Positions 1 to 5,867 of a stretch of DNA of 8,372 bases are shown here, piece by piece. The notes under the pieces were generated by a model. That model made no database searches. It was not told the DNA's origin and saw only the letters and a list, made by a program, of their open reading frames with translations. The stretch comes from an uncultured Eubacteriales bacterium. Its GTDB lineage: Bacteria; Bacillota; Clostridia; Christensenellales; Aristaeellaceae. How positions within the stretch are numbered: position 1 is the first letter of the stretch; every line of letters begins with the position of its first letter. The stretch spans positions 1 through 8,372 of the forward strand of contig URJN01000086.1 of the NCBI GenBank assembly GCA_900548125.1, given 5' to 3'. A program made the position numbers and the translations under genes.

Positions 1-28
1 GGGCGCGTGACTCCAATCCCAAACCCGC

Positions 29-49
29 CTGAGGGATTTCATCCCTCAG
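29..49 (-). terminator. Stem-loop after the amidohydrolase gene
   Basis: CTGAGGGAT (29-37) and ATCCCTCAG (41-49) form a perfect 9-bp stem with a 3-nt loop, 37 nt after the stop. The minus strand continues GCGGGTTTGGG, so the T-run is poor. It is either a weak terminator or message-end protector, or one unit of a palindromic repeat related to the stem at 1605-1623. Confidence 0.55.
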
Positions 50-85
50 ACTCCCTTCTCCGCTTCGCGCTGTTTGCCGATGATT

Positions 86-1480
86 TTATTTACAATTTGC
101 TTGCTTGGCGTGCGTGGAGCAGATGTGATCAAACTGCTCGATGGGCTTACCTGCCATGACATCGGTTGCTTTTCCGTCGCGGGCGGCGATTTCTCCGCCG
201 ACGATGACGAAGCGGATGCCCTCCGGCGCGGCGTCCGGATATCCCAGTCCGGGGAAGTCCGCGCAATCCCGAATGGTTTCGGGATTGAAGACAAGAAGGT
301 CGGCGTCCATGTCGCTGCGGATGCGTCCCTTATGCGAAAAACCGAAGGTTTCCGCGGGCAGGAGCGTGGTATGGTAAATCGCCTGTTCCCAGCTGAGTTC
401 GCCCCGCTCGATGACCATTTTATGCAGATAGCGCGGGAAGCTGCCCGCGATTTGCGGATGCCCCTCGCCCGGCGCATAGCTGCCCGTGTCCGTTGAAACC
501 ATCGTCAGCGGATAACGCTGAATGGTATAGATGGCGTCCTCGTCGCCCGTATTGACGACTACGGCGTCGTTGGGATGCTCGGCGCGCAGATGCTCATAGA
601 GTGCCTGATCGGGAACCTTGCCGATGTGTTCGCCGGTGATGACGCGCAGGTGGCGCAGTTCGATGCTGTTATCGCGCATGGTCACAGGTTCAAAGAGCGC
701 GGAACCGATATAGGAACACCAATCCTTGTACATGCCGCTGTCCAGCCGCATATCTACACCGCGGTCACGCGCAAGCTCCAGCATTTCCAGAGCTTCGTAT
801 TCCACGCCCACGCCGTATTGGTAGACGAAGTGCGAAACAATCATTCGGCATCTGGTGACCTCCGCCAGCTCGATGGCTTCCTGTAAGGAATGGAGGTCGG
901 TCATGGAGTACATGCGCGTGTCGATGGCGGCGGGTCTGCCGTGCGCACGGGCGCAGGAGCAGAGGGTTTCCATCTCCTCAAGCGTCGTGCCGGGCGCGTA
1001 GCCGGGTCCGAGGGAAACACCTGCCGCGCCGCCGCACAGTGCTTTGTCGCAAAGGTCGCCCATCATCTGCGCCTGTGCGCGTGTGGCAGGTTCAAAGGGG
1101 TTCGTGACGCCTGCCGCTTCACGCAGAGCACACAGACCGACCAGCTCCGCCTGATGGATGGGAAACTGGGTTTGGGCACGCAAAAAAGACGCTGTATTGA
1201 GTGGAGAAAAGCCGCAGTTGCCGCCGACGCTTGTCGTAATGCCTTGCAGCAGGGAGAGCGTGCCGGTATGCTTGCAGCCGTCGATGTGCCCGTGCGGGTC
1301 GATGAAACCGGGGCAGACGAAACAGCCCGCCGCATCGAGCGTTTGCACGCCGCAGGGCGCGTCACAGCCGCCCGGGAAGATGGCTTCGATTTTTTCGCCG
1401 TCGCAGAGGACGTCTGCGCGGAATCGGCGGAGCGTTTCGGGGTCGATGACCGTGCCGCCGGAAATGAAGAGCTTTGACAT
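86..1480 (-). CDS. Amidohydrolase, D-aminoacylase / N-acyl-D-amino-acid deacylase family
   Basis: A 464-residue metal-dependent hydrolase of the amidohydrolase superfamily, probably cytoplasmic since no signal peptide is seen. Family members cleave the N-acyl group from N-acyl-D-amino acids. Seen: the N-terminal beta-sandwich start (ISGGTVIDPET); the metal motif PGFIDPHGH with H63 and H65; QGITTSVGGNCGFS at 79-92, matching the family's VGNCGFS segment, where the Cys (here C89) is a metal ligand; SHF with H217; STD with D331, the likely catalytic Asp; GSFPRYL at 346-352; and a C-terminal MDADLLVFNP strand. I cannot place the second barrel histidine with confidence: a DSGMY segment (247-251) lies where many homologues have a Tyr-Pro-Tyr motif. 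The length is slightly short for the family. The ATG start has a G-rich site (GGGGG) 7 nt upstream. It follows potD in the same direction but behind a strong terminator-like hairpin. Family is fairly sure; substrate is not, and another acyl-amino-acid or hydantoin-like substrate is possible. Confidence 0.88.
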   Translation of the reverse strand: MSKLFISGGTVIDPETLRRFRADVLCDGEKIEAIFPGGCDAPCGVQTLDAAGCFVCPGFIDPHGHIDGCKHTGTLSLLQGITTSVGGNCGFSPLNTASFLRAQTQFPIHQAELVGLCALREAAGVTNPFEPATRAQAQMMGDLCDKALCGGAAGVSLGPGYAPGTTLEEMETLCSCARAHGRPAAIDTRMYSMTDLHSLQEAIELAEVTRCRMIVSHFVYQYGVGVEYEALEMLELARDRGVDMRLDSGMYKDWCSYIGSALFEPVTMRDNSIELRHLRVITGEHIGKVPDQALYEHLRAEHPNDAVVVNTGDEDAIYTIQRYPLTMVSTDTGSYAPGEGHPQIAGSFPRYLHKMVIERGELSWEQAIYHTTLLPAETFGFSHKGRIRSDMDADLLVFNPETIRDCADFPGLGYPDAAPEGIRFVIVGGEIAARDGKATDVMAGKPIEQFDHICSTHAKQANCK

Positions 1481-1529
1481 GATGAATCCCCCATCCTTAT
1501 CCTATGAAATCGAATATGTGGCGGTGAAT

Positions 1530-1575
1530 CCGTCTTGAAAAACCCGCCCGAAACCGGACGGATTTTTCAAGACGG
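1530..1575 (-). terminator. Strong intrinsic terminator after potD
   Basis: A 46-nt near-perfect palindrome: a 13-bp outer stem (1530-1542 with 1563-1575), one non-Watson-Crick pair (1543/1562), then a 7-bp inner stem (1544-1550 with 1555-1561) around a 4-nt loop. On the minus strand the GC-rich inner stem is followed by GTTTTT, the usual form of an intrinsic terminator. The plus strand also has ATTTTT after the stem, so it could work both ways. Both imperfect pairs are G-U in minus-strand RNA but A-C in plus-strand RNA, favouring minus-strand function. It probably ends potABCD transcripts and limits read-through into the amidohydrolase. Confidence 0.8.
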
Positions 1576-1693
1576 GGCAGCTTTCGCCGCCCCGCCGAAA
1601 AGAGCTTGGGGTTTATCCCCAAGACCACCAAGAACTTAAAGCTCTTGGATTTTCCGCCTTAGGAGCTGTATTTCTCCATATCCTGCGGCGGAA
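1573..1693 (-). repeat. Chain of four hairpins between potD and the amidohydrolase
   Basis: This holds stems I can pair by eye. TTCCGCC/GGCGGAA (1652-1658 with 1687-1693) encloses GGAG/CTCC. CCAAGAAC/GCTCTTGG (1628-1635 with 1641-1648) has one A-C in DNA of the plus strand. CTTGGGG/CCCCAAG (1605-1611 with 1617-1623) has loop TTTAT. A 9-bp stem at 1573-1581/1586-1594 has a GAAA tetraloop on the minus strand. No coding potential is convincing here. It reads as a composite structured intergenic element; one stem resembles the stem at 29-49. Confidence 0.6.
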
Positions 1694-1714
1694 GCGGGCG
1701 CGGGTTGAGCCTGC

Positions 1715-2773
1715 TTACTGCATGCTCAGCTTGAACTTCGTCCAGATATCCTGGAACTTCTGCTCGTCTTCGCTGGACAGGTTACGGACATATTCCGCAT
1801 CGTCCAGACGGTCAAAGATGCCGTTAAAGACCGGATTGTTCAGGTACGCCTCGGACAGATACGCCTTGGCAGCTTCGTTCGGGCAGCAGTAGTACTGCCA
1901 CTCGGCGCAGGTCGCGGCGACTTCCGGACGGAGCATATACTGCAGGAAGATGTTCGCGTTCTTGGCGTGCGGCGCGTTCACAGGAATGAAGCAGCCGTCG
2001 ATGCCGAAGCCCAGACCCTCTTCCGGCCAGACCACCTTCAAATCCGGATTGGCGTCCAGCGCGAGCGCGACGAACGGGGTGAAGGTATAGGCGACGGAAA
2101 TATCGCCGGAAACCAGATAGTTATGCAGGTTTTCATATTCCAGAACATGGATGTTGGGGCGCAGCGCGTCGAGCTTTTCGGCGGCTTCCGCAAGCACCGC
2201 GTCATCTGTGGTGTTCATGCTCTGGTGCATGGAGAGGAGCACCATGCCGAGGGTGACGCGCGCGTCGTCGATCAGACCCAGGCTGTCCTCAAGGGACGGA
2301 TCCCAGAGGTCGTTGAAGCCCTTGATGTCAATATCCACAACGGACGGATCGTAGACAATCAGCGGGATGCCGCTGACATAGGGAACGACATACTGATTGT
2401 CCGGATCAAAGAACTGATGGGTGAAGCCCTCGTTCAGGTTGGCGTAATTATCGACGATGGACGTGTCGAACGGCTGCATCAGACCCGCTTCGCGCGTAGT
2501 GTTGAGCATATAGTCGCTCGCCAGAACGATGTCGTAGTCGCCGCCGCCCACCGCGGAGAGCTTTTCGTACATCTCTTCGTTGCTGGAGAAGGTCGCGTAG
2601 TTGACCTTGATGCCCGTTTCCTGCTCGAAGGGCTTGATGACGGTTTCGTAGTCGATGTAGCCTTCCCAAGTGAAGATGTTGAGAACGGCTTCGTCCGTCG
2701 CGTTCGTCGTTTCCGCCAGCGCACACGCGCTCAGGGAAAGCATCGCCAACAGTACACAGAGAATCTTCTTCAT
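1715..2773 (-). CDS. potD: PotD-like polyamine ABC transporter substrate-binding protein
   Basis: The extracytoplasmic receptor of the potABCD importer, 352 residues from this start. Residues 1-20 form a signal peptide containing LSAC (14-17, lipobox-like) followed by ALA-E (18-21, signal peptidase I-like), so lipoprotein anchoring and plain secretion both look possible. The mature part has the PotD/PotF layout: FTWEGYI near 34-40, QETGIKVNYATFSSNEEMYEKL near 51-72, DYDIVLASDYM near 79-89, GLIDDAR near 166-172 and FGIDGCFIPVNAPHAKNA near 256-273. The upstream in-frame TTG at 2794 is rejected: TAAGGAGG lies between it and the ATG at 2773, with 9 nt spacing. Compared with E. coli PotD contact residues recalled from the literature, Glu36, Glu171 and Trp255 appear to be Gly38, Val173 and Gly257 here, while the Asp257 equivalent (D259) is kept. 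Spermidine/putrescine is the family expectation, but the ligand could be another cation. Confidence 0.93.
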   Translation of the reverse strand: MKKILCVLLAMLSLSACALAETTNATDEAVLNIFTWEGYIDYETVIKPFEQETGIKVNYATFSSNEEMYEKLSAVGGGDYDIVLASDYMLNTTREAGLMQPFDTSIVDNYANLNEGFTHQFFDPDNQYVVPYVSGIPLIVYDPSVVDIDIKGFNDLWDPSLEDSLGLIDDARVTLGMVLLSMHQSMNTTDDAVLAEAAEKLDALRPNIHVLEYENLHNYLVSGDISVAYTFTPFVALALDANPDLKVVWPEEGLGFGIDGCFIPVNAPHAKNANIFLQYMLRPEVAATCAEWQYYCCPNEAAKAYLSEAYLNNPVFNGIFDRLDDAEYVRNLSSEDEQKFQDIWTKFKLSMQ

Positions 2774-2782
2774 AGTCCTGTT

Positions 2783-2790
2783 CCTCCTTA
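2783..2790 (-). promoter_or_regulatory. potD: Ribosome binding site deciding the potD start
   Basis: TAAGGAGG on the minus strand, 9 nt before the ATG at 2773. It lies inside the extension that would result from starting at the in-frame TTG at 2794, so the shorter protein is preferred. Confidence 0.88.
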
Positions 2791-2810
2791 TCAAGGAATA
2801 GTCAATATAT

Positions 2811-2832
2811 TCAAACGCGGAAGTGCGTTTGA
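2811..2832 (-). other. Stem-loop between potC and potD
   Basis: TCAAACGC (2811-2818) and GCGTTTGA (2825-2832) form a perfect 8-bp stem with a 6-nt loop, starting 3 nt after the potC stop. The minus strand continues ATATATTG, not a T-run, so termination is weak at best. A likely role is protecting the 3' end of potABC or setting the ratio of PotD to the membrane complex. Confidence 0.6.
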
Positions 2833-2835
2833 GGC

Positions 2836-3639
2836 TTAGTTCAGCTTCGCGTTGCTGCGTGCGGTCAAAAGCTGGCTGAACGCGACGCAGATGAAGATGA
2901 CGCCGAGCATCAGCGTGGAGAGCGCGTTGATTTCCGGCGTGCCGCCCGAGCGCAGACCGGTGTAAACCTTCAGGGGAAGGGTTGTCGTTTCCGCGCTGGT
3001 GACGAAGAACGAGATGACCACGTCGTCAAGGCTCATGGCGGCGGAGAGCATCATGCCGGACAGCACGGCGGGGAAAACCAGCGGCAGCGTGATGTCCTTC
3101 AGCACCCGCATCGGGCTGGCACCCAAATCGCGCGCCGCTTCCGACAGAGACGGATCCATGCCGAACAGACGGGATTTGACGTTAATCAGCACATAGGGAA
3201 TACAGAATGTCGTATGCGTCAGAATCAGCGCGCCCATGCCCAGCTTGACGCCGATCGCCGTGAACACGGACAGATACGCCATGCCCAAAACCAGCTCGGG
3301 AATCATCATCGGCAGGGTTGCCAGCGACTCGATGGTGCCGCCCAGCTTCAGATGGCTTCGGGACAGCCCGATGGCGCCCAGCGTGCCGATGCCGCCGGCG
3401 AGCAGGCTGGATATGACCGCCAGAACCAGCGAGTTCTTGAGCGCGTCAGCCATCAGCGCGTTGGAGAACAGGCGGCTGTACCAGCTGGTCGTAAAGCCCT
3501 GCCAGCTGCCGATGGTGCGTCCGGAGTTGAACGAGTAAATGACGACCATCAGAATCGGCAGATACAGAATGATGAGAATCAGCGTCAGGTAGACGGGGGA
3601 AAAGATCTTGCGCTTTTTGCGCCGCTTTGCCGCTGCCAT
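2836..3639 (-). CDS. potC: PotC-like polyamine ABC transporter permease
   Basis: An inner membrane subunit of the polyamine-type importer, 267 residues from the ATG at 3639, usual for PotC. A basic N-terminus (AAAKRRKKRK) is followed by about six hydrophobic segments near residues 16-36, 70-94, 105-128, 134-155, 190-213 and 239-260. The cytoplasmic EAA loop that docks on PotA is clear at 168-187 (EAARDLGASPMRVL, ending in LPLV). The start overlaps the potB stop as TGATG, a typical translational-coupling junction. A GTG one codon upstream (3642) is also possible, but the GGGGG upstream sits 7 nt from the ATG and only 4 nt from the GTG. A stem-loop and 62 nt separate it from potD. Confidence 0.95.
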   Translation of the reverse strand: MAAAKRRKKRKIFSPVYLTLILIILYLPILMVVIYSFNSGRTIGSWQGFTTSWYSRLFSNALMADALKNSLVLAVISSLLAGGIGTLGAIGLSRSHLKLGGTIESLATLPMMIPELVLGMAYLSVFTAIGVKLGMGALILTHTTFCIPYVLINVKSRLFGMDPSLSEAARDLGASPMRVLKDITLPLVFPAVLSGMMLSAAMSLDDVVISFFVTSAETTTLPLKVYTGLRSGGTPEINALSTLMLGVIFICVAFSQLLTARSNAKLN

Positions 3640-4502
3640 CACATCACCCCCAAATCGTCGCCGCCGACCTTGCGGTAAAGGAGATAGATACCCGCAGAGA
3701 GCGCGATGAGGATCATGCTCATCGCCGAGCCGACGTTCCAGTCGCGCACCTTGAGCAGCTGGTCGCGGATGAGGTTGCCGATCAGCACCAGACCGCCGCC
3801 CATGATATCGGACAAATAGAACAGACCGACGCTCGGCACGAAGACCAGCACGCAGCCCGCCAGAATGCCCGGCGCGGTCAGCGGCAGGGTCACCGTCAGG
3901 AATGCGCGCCAGGGCGGGGAGCCTAAATCGCGCGCCGCTTCCACCAGCGTAAAATCCATCTTATCCACCGCGTTGTGACACGGCAGAATCATGAAGGAGA
4001 TCAGGCAGTAGACCATCGCCAGCAGAACCGAGCCGTAGGAGCCGAGGAACTTGATGTTTTTGTCAATCAGCCCCAGCGCACGCAGTGCGCCGTTGATGGG
4101 GCCGTTTGCCTGAAGCAGAATTTTCCAGCCGTAGATACGCACCAGCGCACTTGTCCAGAACGGAATGATGACCAGCATCATCAGCAGCGCTTTCCATTTT
4201 TTGGAAGCCCGCGCCATGCAGTAGCCGAAGGGATAGCCGATGATGAAGGAGATGAGCGTTGTGAAGAAAGCCAGCTGTAAGCTGTTGGCAAATACCTTGA
4301 GGTAGTCCGCGCGGAACAATGCTTTATAGTTGGAGAGCGTCAGCGCCATGCCCCATTCAAACTTGCCGCCCACGACCAGCGAGGTGCACAGCACATAGAT
4401 CAGCGGCAGGGCGACCAGCAGCACGCCGAAGCACGCCATGGGCGCAATCATCAACGCGCCGATGCGCTGCTCATGCGCTTTAAGCCCGTTTTTACGCGCC
4501 AT
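3639..4502 (-). CDS. potB: PotB-like polyamine ABC transporter permease
   Basis: The second membrane subunit, 287 residues, pairing with PotC to form the channel. Hydrophobic segments lie near residues 17-41, 72-96, 104-123, 156-174, 208-230 and 258-276. The segment RIYGWKILLQANGPIN (122-137) is characteristic of PotB, and the EAA loop for the ATPase begins at 188 (EAARDLGSPPWRAF). The ATG start lies inside the last codons of potA, giving an 11-nt overlap. GGAGG 8 nt upstream of the ATG, within potA, supports this start. The stop overlaps the potC start. This tight packing indicates co-translation of potA, potB and potC. Confidence 0.95.
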   Translation of the reverse strand: MARKNGLKAHEQRIGALMIAPMACFGVLLVALPLIYVLCTSLVVGGKFEWGMALTLSNYKALFRADYLKVFANSLQLAFFTTLISFIIGYPFGYCMARASKKWKALLMMLVIIPFWTSALVRIYGWKILLQANGPINGALRALGLIDKNIKFLGSYGSVLLAMVYCLISFMILPCHNAVDKMDFTLVEAARDLGSPPWRAFLTVTLPLTAPGILAGCVLVFVPSVGLFYLSDIMGGGLVLIGNLIRDQLLKVRDWNVGSAMSMILIALSAGIYLLYRKVGGDDLGVM

Positions 4503-5580
4503 AGGACGAACCTCCGATGACCGCTGCCTGCGCGGGATTCCAATACAGATAGGCGGTGCTGCCAGGCTGGAGGGCGTCTGCCAGCTTGCTGTCGCTGGTT
4601 GCGACGGCTTCGCTTCCGTCCGCCATCGTGAGATAGGTCAGCACGTTTCCGCCGGCGTAACGCGCTTCGCGAACCGTCGCCGGCAAATCAAAGCCCTCGA
4701 CCGGCGTGCCGGAGGCACGCATGCGCTCTGTCCGCACGCACAGCTCGCAGGTCTCCCCGACGGTCAGCTTTGCGCGCGACGCGTCCGCCGTAAAGCCGCC
4801 GCATGCGCCGCGGATGACAGCCGTGTCCCTGCCGACGGATTCGACCCTGCCGCTCAGCAGCGTCGAGCGTCCGATGAACTGGGCGACATAATGCGTCTTT
4901 GGCTCGTCGTAAATTTCTTCCGGCGTGCCGACCTGCTCAAAGCGTCCGCCGCGCATGACGGCGATGCGGTCGGACATGTTGATGGCTTCTTCCTGGTCGT
5001 GAGTGATGTAGACGAAGGTGATGCCGAGCTTCTTTTGCAGCCGCTTGAGTTCCAGCTGCATCTGGCGGCGAAGCTGGAGGTCGAGCGCGCCGAGAGGCTC
5101 ATCCAGCAGCAGCAGAGCCGGTTCCGGCGCGAGCGCGCGGGCGATGGCGATGCGCTGACGCTGTCCGCCGGAAAGCTGGGCGGGCATGCGATTGGCGTAT
5201 TCGCTCATCTGAACCAGTTCGAGCATCTCCTCAACACGCGCCGCCGCGGCTTTTTTATCCATACCGTGAACGCGCAGACCGTAGCCCACGTTTTTCGCCA
5301 CGTTCATATGCGGAAAAAGTGCGTAGCTCTGGAAAACCGTATTGACGGGACGCTTTTCCGGAGGCAGGTCGGTGACATCTTTTCCGTTCAGAATGACGCT
5401 GCCCTCATCGGGCGTTTCCAAACCGGAAATGATGCGCAGGGTTGTCGTTTTGCCGCAGCCCGACGCGCCGAGCAGCGTGACGAATTCGCCGCGGGCAACG
5501 TCAAGGGAGATATCGCGAAGAACGTCTCCCTCGCCGAAATTCTTGGAAATATGCTGTAAAGAAAGAAGGGTATCCTGCAT
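4492..5580 (-). CDS. potA: PotA-like polyamine ABC transporter ATP-binding protein
   Basis: The ATPase of the polyamine-type importer, 362 residues. The nucleotide-binding domain has Walker A GASGCGKTT (38-46), Q-loop Gln84 in VFQSYALFP, signature LSGGQRQR (136-143), Walker B LLLLDEP with E161, and switch His194 in ITHDQEEA. After about residue 240 a C-terminal regulatory OBD/TOBE-like region follows (GRVESVG, TVREARYAGGNVLTYLTM), as expected for PotA/MalK-type subunits. An in-frame TTG at 5622 would add 14 residues. It is rejected because GGGAGG stands 5 nt before the ATG at 5580 and the family N-terminus begins near that ATG. The gene has its own consensus promoter about 60 bp upstream and overlaps potB by 11 nt. 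Confidence 0.96.
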   Translation of the reverse strand: MQDTLLSLQHISKNFGEGDVLRDISLDVARGEFVTLLGASGCGKTTTLRIISGLETPDEGSVILNGKDVTDLPPEKRPVNTVFQSYALFPHMNVAKNVGYGLRVHGMDKKAAAARVEEMLELVQMSEYANRMPAQLSGGQRQRIAIARALAPEPALLLLDEPLGALDLQLRRQMQLELKRLQKKLGITFVYITHDQEEAINMSDRIAVMRGGRFEQVGTPEEIYDEPKTHYVAQFIGRSTLLSGRVESVGRDTAVIRGACGGFTADASRAKLTVGETCELCVRTERMRASGTPVEGFDLPATVREARYAGGNVLTYLTMADGSEAVATSDSKLADALQPGSTAYLYWNPAQAAVIGGSSYGA

Positions 5581-5585
5581 GTTAT

Positions 5586-5591
5586 CCTCCC
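5586..5591 (-). promoter_or_regulatory. potA: Ribosome binding site deciding the potA start
   Basis: GGGAGG on the minus strand, 5 nt before the ATG at 5580. Its position rules out the longer in-frame reading from TTG at 5622. Confidence 0.85.
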
Positions 5592-5594
5592 TGA

Positions 5595-5642
5595 AATCAT
5601 GCTTTGTATTTCTAGGGTTCAACCGATAAAAACAGCATGATT
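5595..5642. promoter_or_regulatory. Candidate operator: 9-bp inverted repeat flanking the potABCD start site
   Basis: AATCATGCT (5595-5603) and AGCATGATT (5634-5642) are perfect 9-bp inverted repeats separated by 30 bp. One arm overlaps the -10 hexamer and the other lies in the leader just before the potA ribosome site. The upstream arm is mostly outside the transcript, so an RNA hairpin is unlikely, and a DNA-binding dimer or looping repressor is the simpler reading. Confidence 0.45.
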
Positions 5643-5668
5643 ATATGCTATGAAAGCCGCTGTGTCAA
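5640..5668 (-). promoter_or_regulatory. potA: Consensus sigma-A promoter of potABCD
   Basis: On the minus strand, TTGACA (5668-5663) and TATAAT (5645-5640) are both exact consensus hexamers with an optimal 17-nt spacer. The start should lie near 5633, giving a leader of about 53 nt before the potA ATG. Such a strong basal promoter suggests that expression is held down by a regulator or attenuated later. Confidence 0.9.
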
Positions 5669-5768
5669 TATGAAAGTTCAGCATAAAAATTGTGCGGGTT
5701 TAATCCTGCTAAACACAGGCATATAAAACGAAGCGGAAAGCATAGGGCACGGAGCGCGGCTTCGCATG

Positions 5769-5859
5769 AAAACAGGCTGTCAGACCGAAACCGAGTCCCC
5801 GAAAAAGCAGCATACGCCTTGTTTTTAGGGGAATCATCGGCTTGTCGGCCCGACAGCCT
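5769..5859 (-). terminator. Long nested hairpin terminator after the amino-acid ATPase gene
   Basis: On the minus strand, arms pair in nested order: AGGCTGTC (5859-5852) with GACAGCCT (5781-5774); CCGA (5848-5845) with TCGG (5788-5785); CCGA (5840-5837) with TCGG (5794-5791); TCCCC (5832-5828) with GGGGA (5800-5796); AAAAA (5826-5822) with TTTTT (5806-5802); and GGC with GCT around a GTAT loop. That gives about 29 pairs across 86 nt, followed by GTTTTC. It starts 8 nt after the stop codon, so it most likely ends the operon, but it is far longer than an ordinary terminator and may be a palindromic repeat element. Confidence 0.65.
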
Positions 5860-5867
5860 CTTAAAAT

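Noticed and set aside
1490..1530. Possible promoter for the amidohydrolase (TTCACC, 18 nt, TAGGAT on the minus strand).
   Set aside because: Each hexamer matches only four of six positions; this is no better than expected by chance in this sequence, so I do not list it.
2774..2794. Seven-residue N-terminal extension of PotD from a TTG start.
   Set aside because: The ribosome site TAAGGAGG lies inside this extension and the signal peptide begins naturally at the ATG at 2773.
4438..5559. A 373-codon plus-strand open frame opposite potA, and similar long plus-strand frames at 7079-8239, 6622-7434, 1967-2839 and 890-1477.
   Set aside because: They lie antisense to well-supported genes, their translations are rich in Arg, His and Gln with no recognisable domain, and none has a convincing ribosome site. 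They are complementary-strand shadows in GC-rich coding sequence.
5581..5622. Fourteen-residue N-terminal extension of PotA from a TTG start.
   Set aside because: GGGAGG 5 nt before the ATG at 5580 lies within the extension and the family N-terminus matches the shorter form.
5698..5714. GTTTA/TAAAC inverted repeat with a 7-bp spacer upstream of the potABCD -35.
   Set aside because: Only 5-bp arms with AT-rich content and no extension; too short to separate from chance, although its position upstream of the promoter is suggestive.
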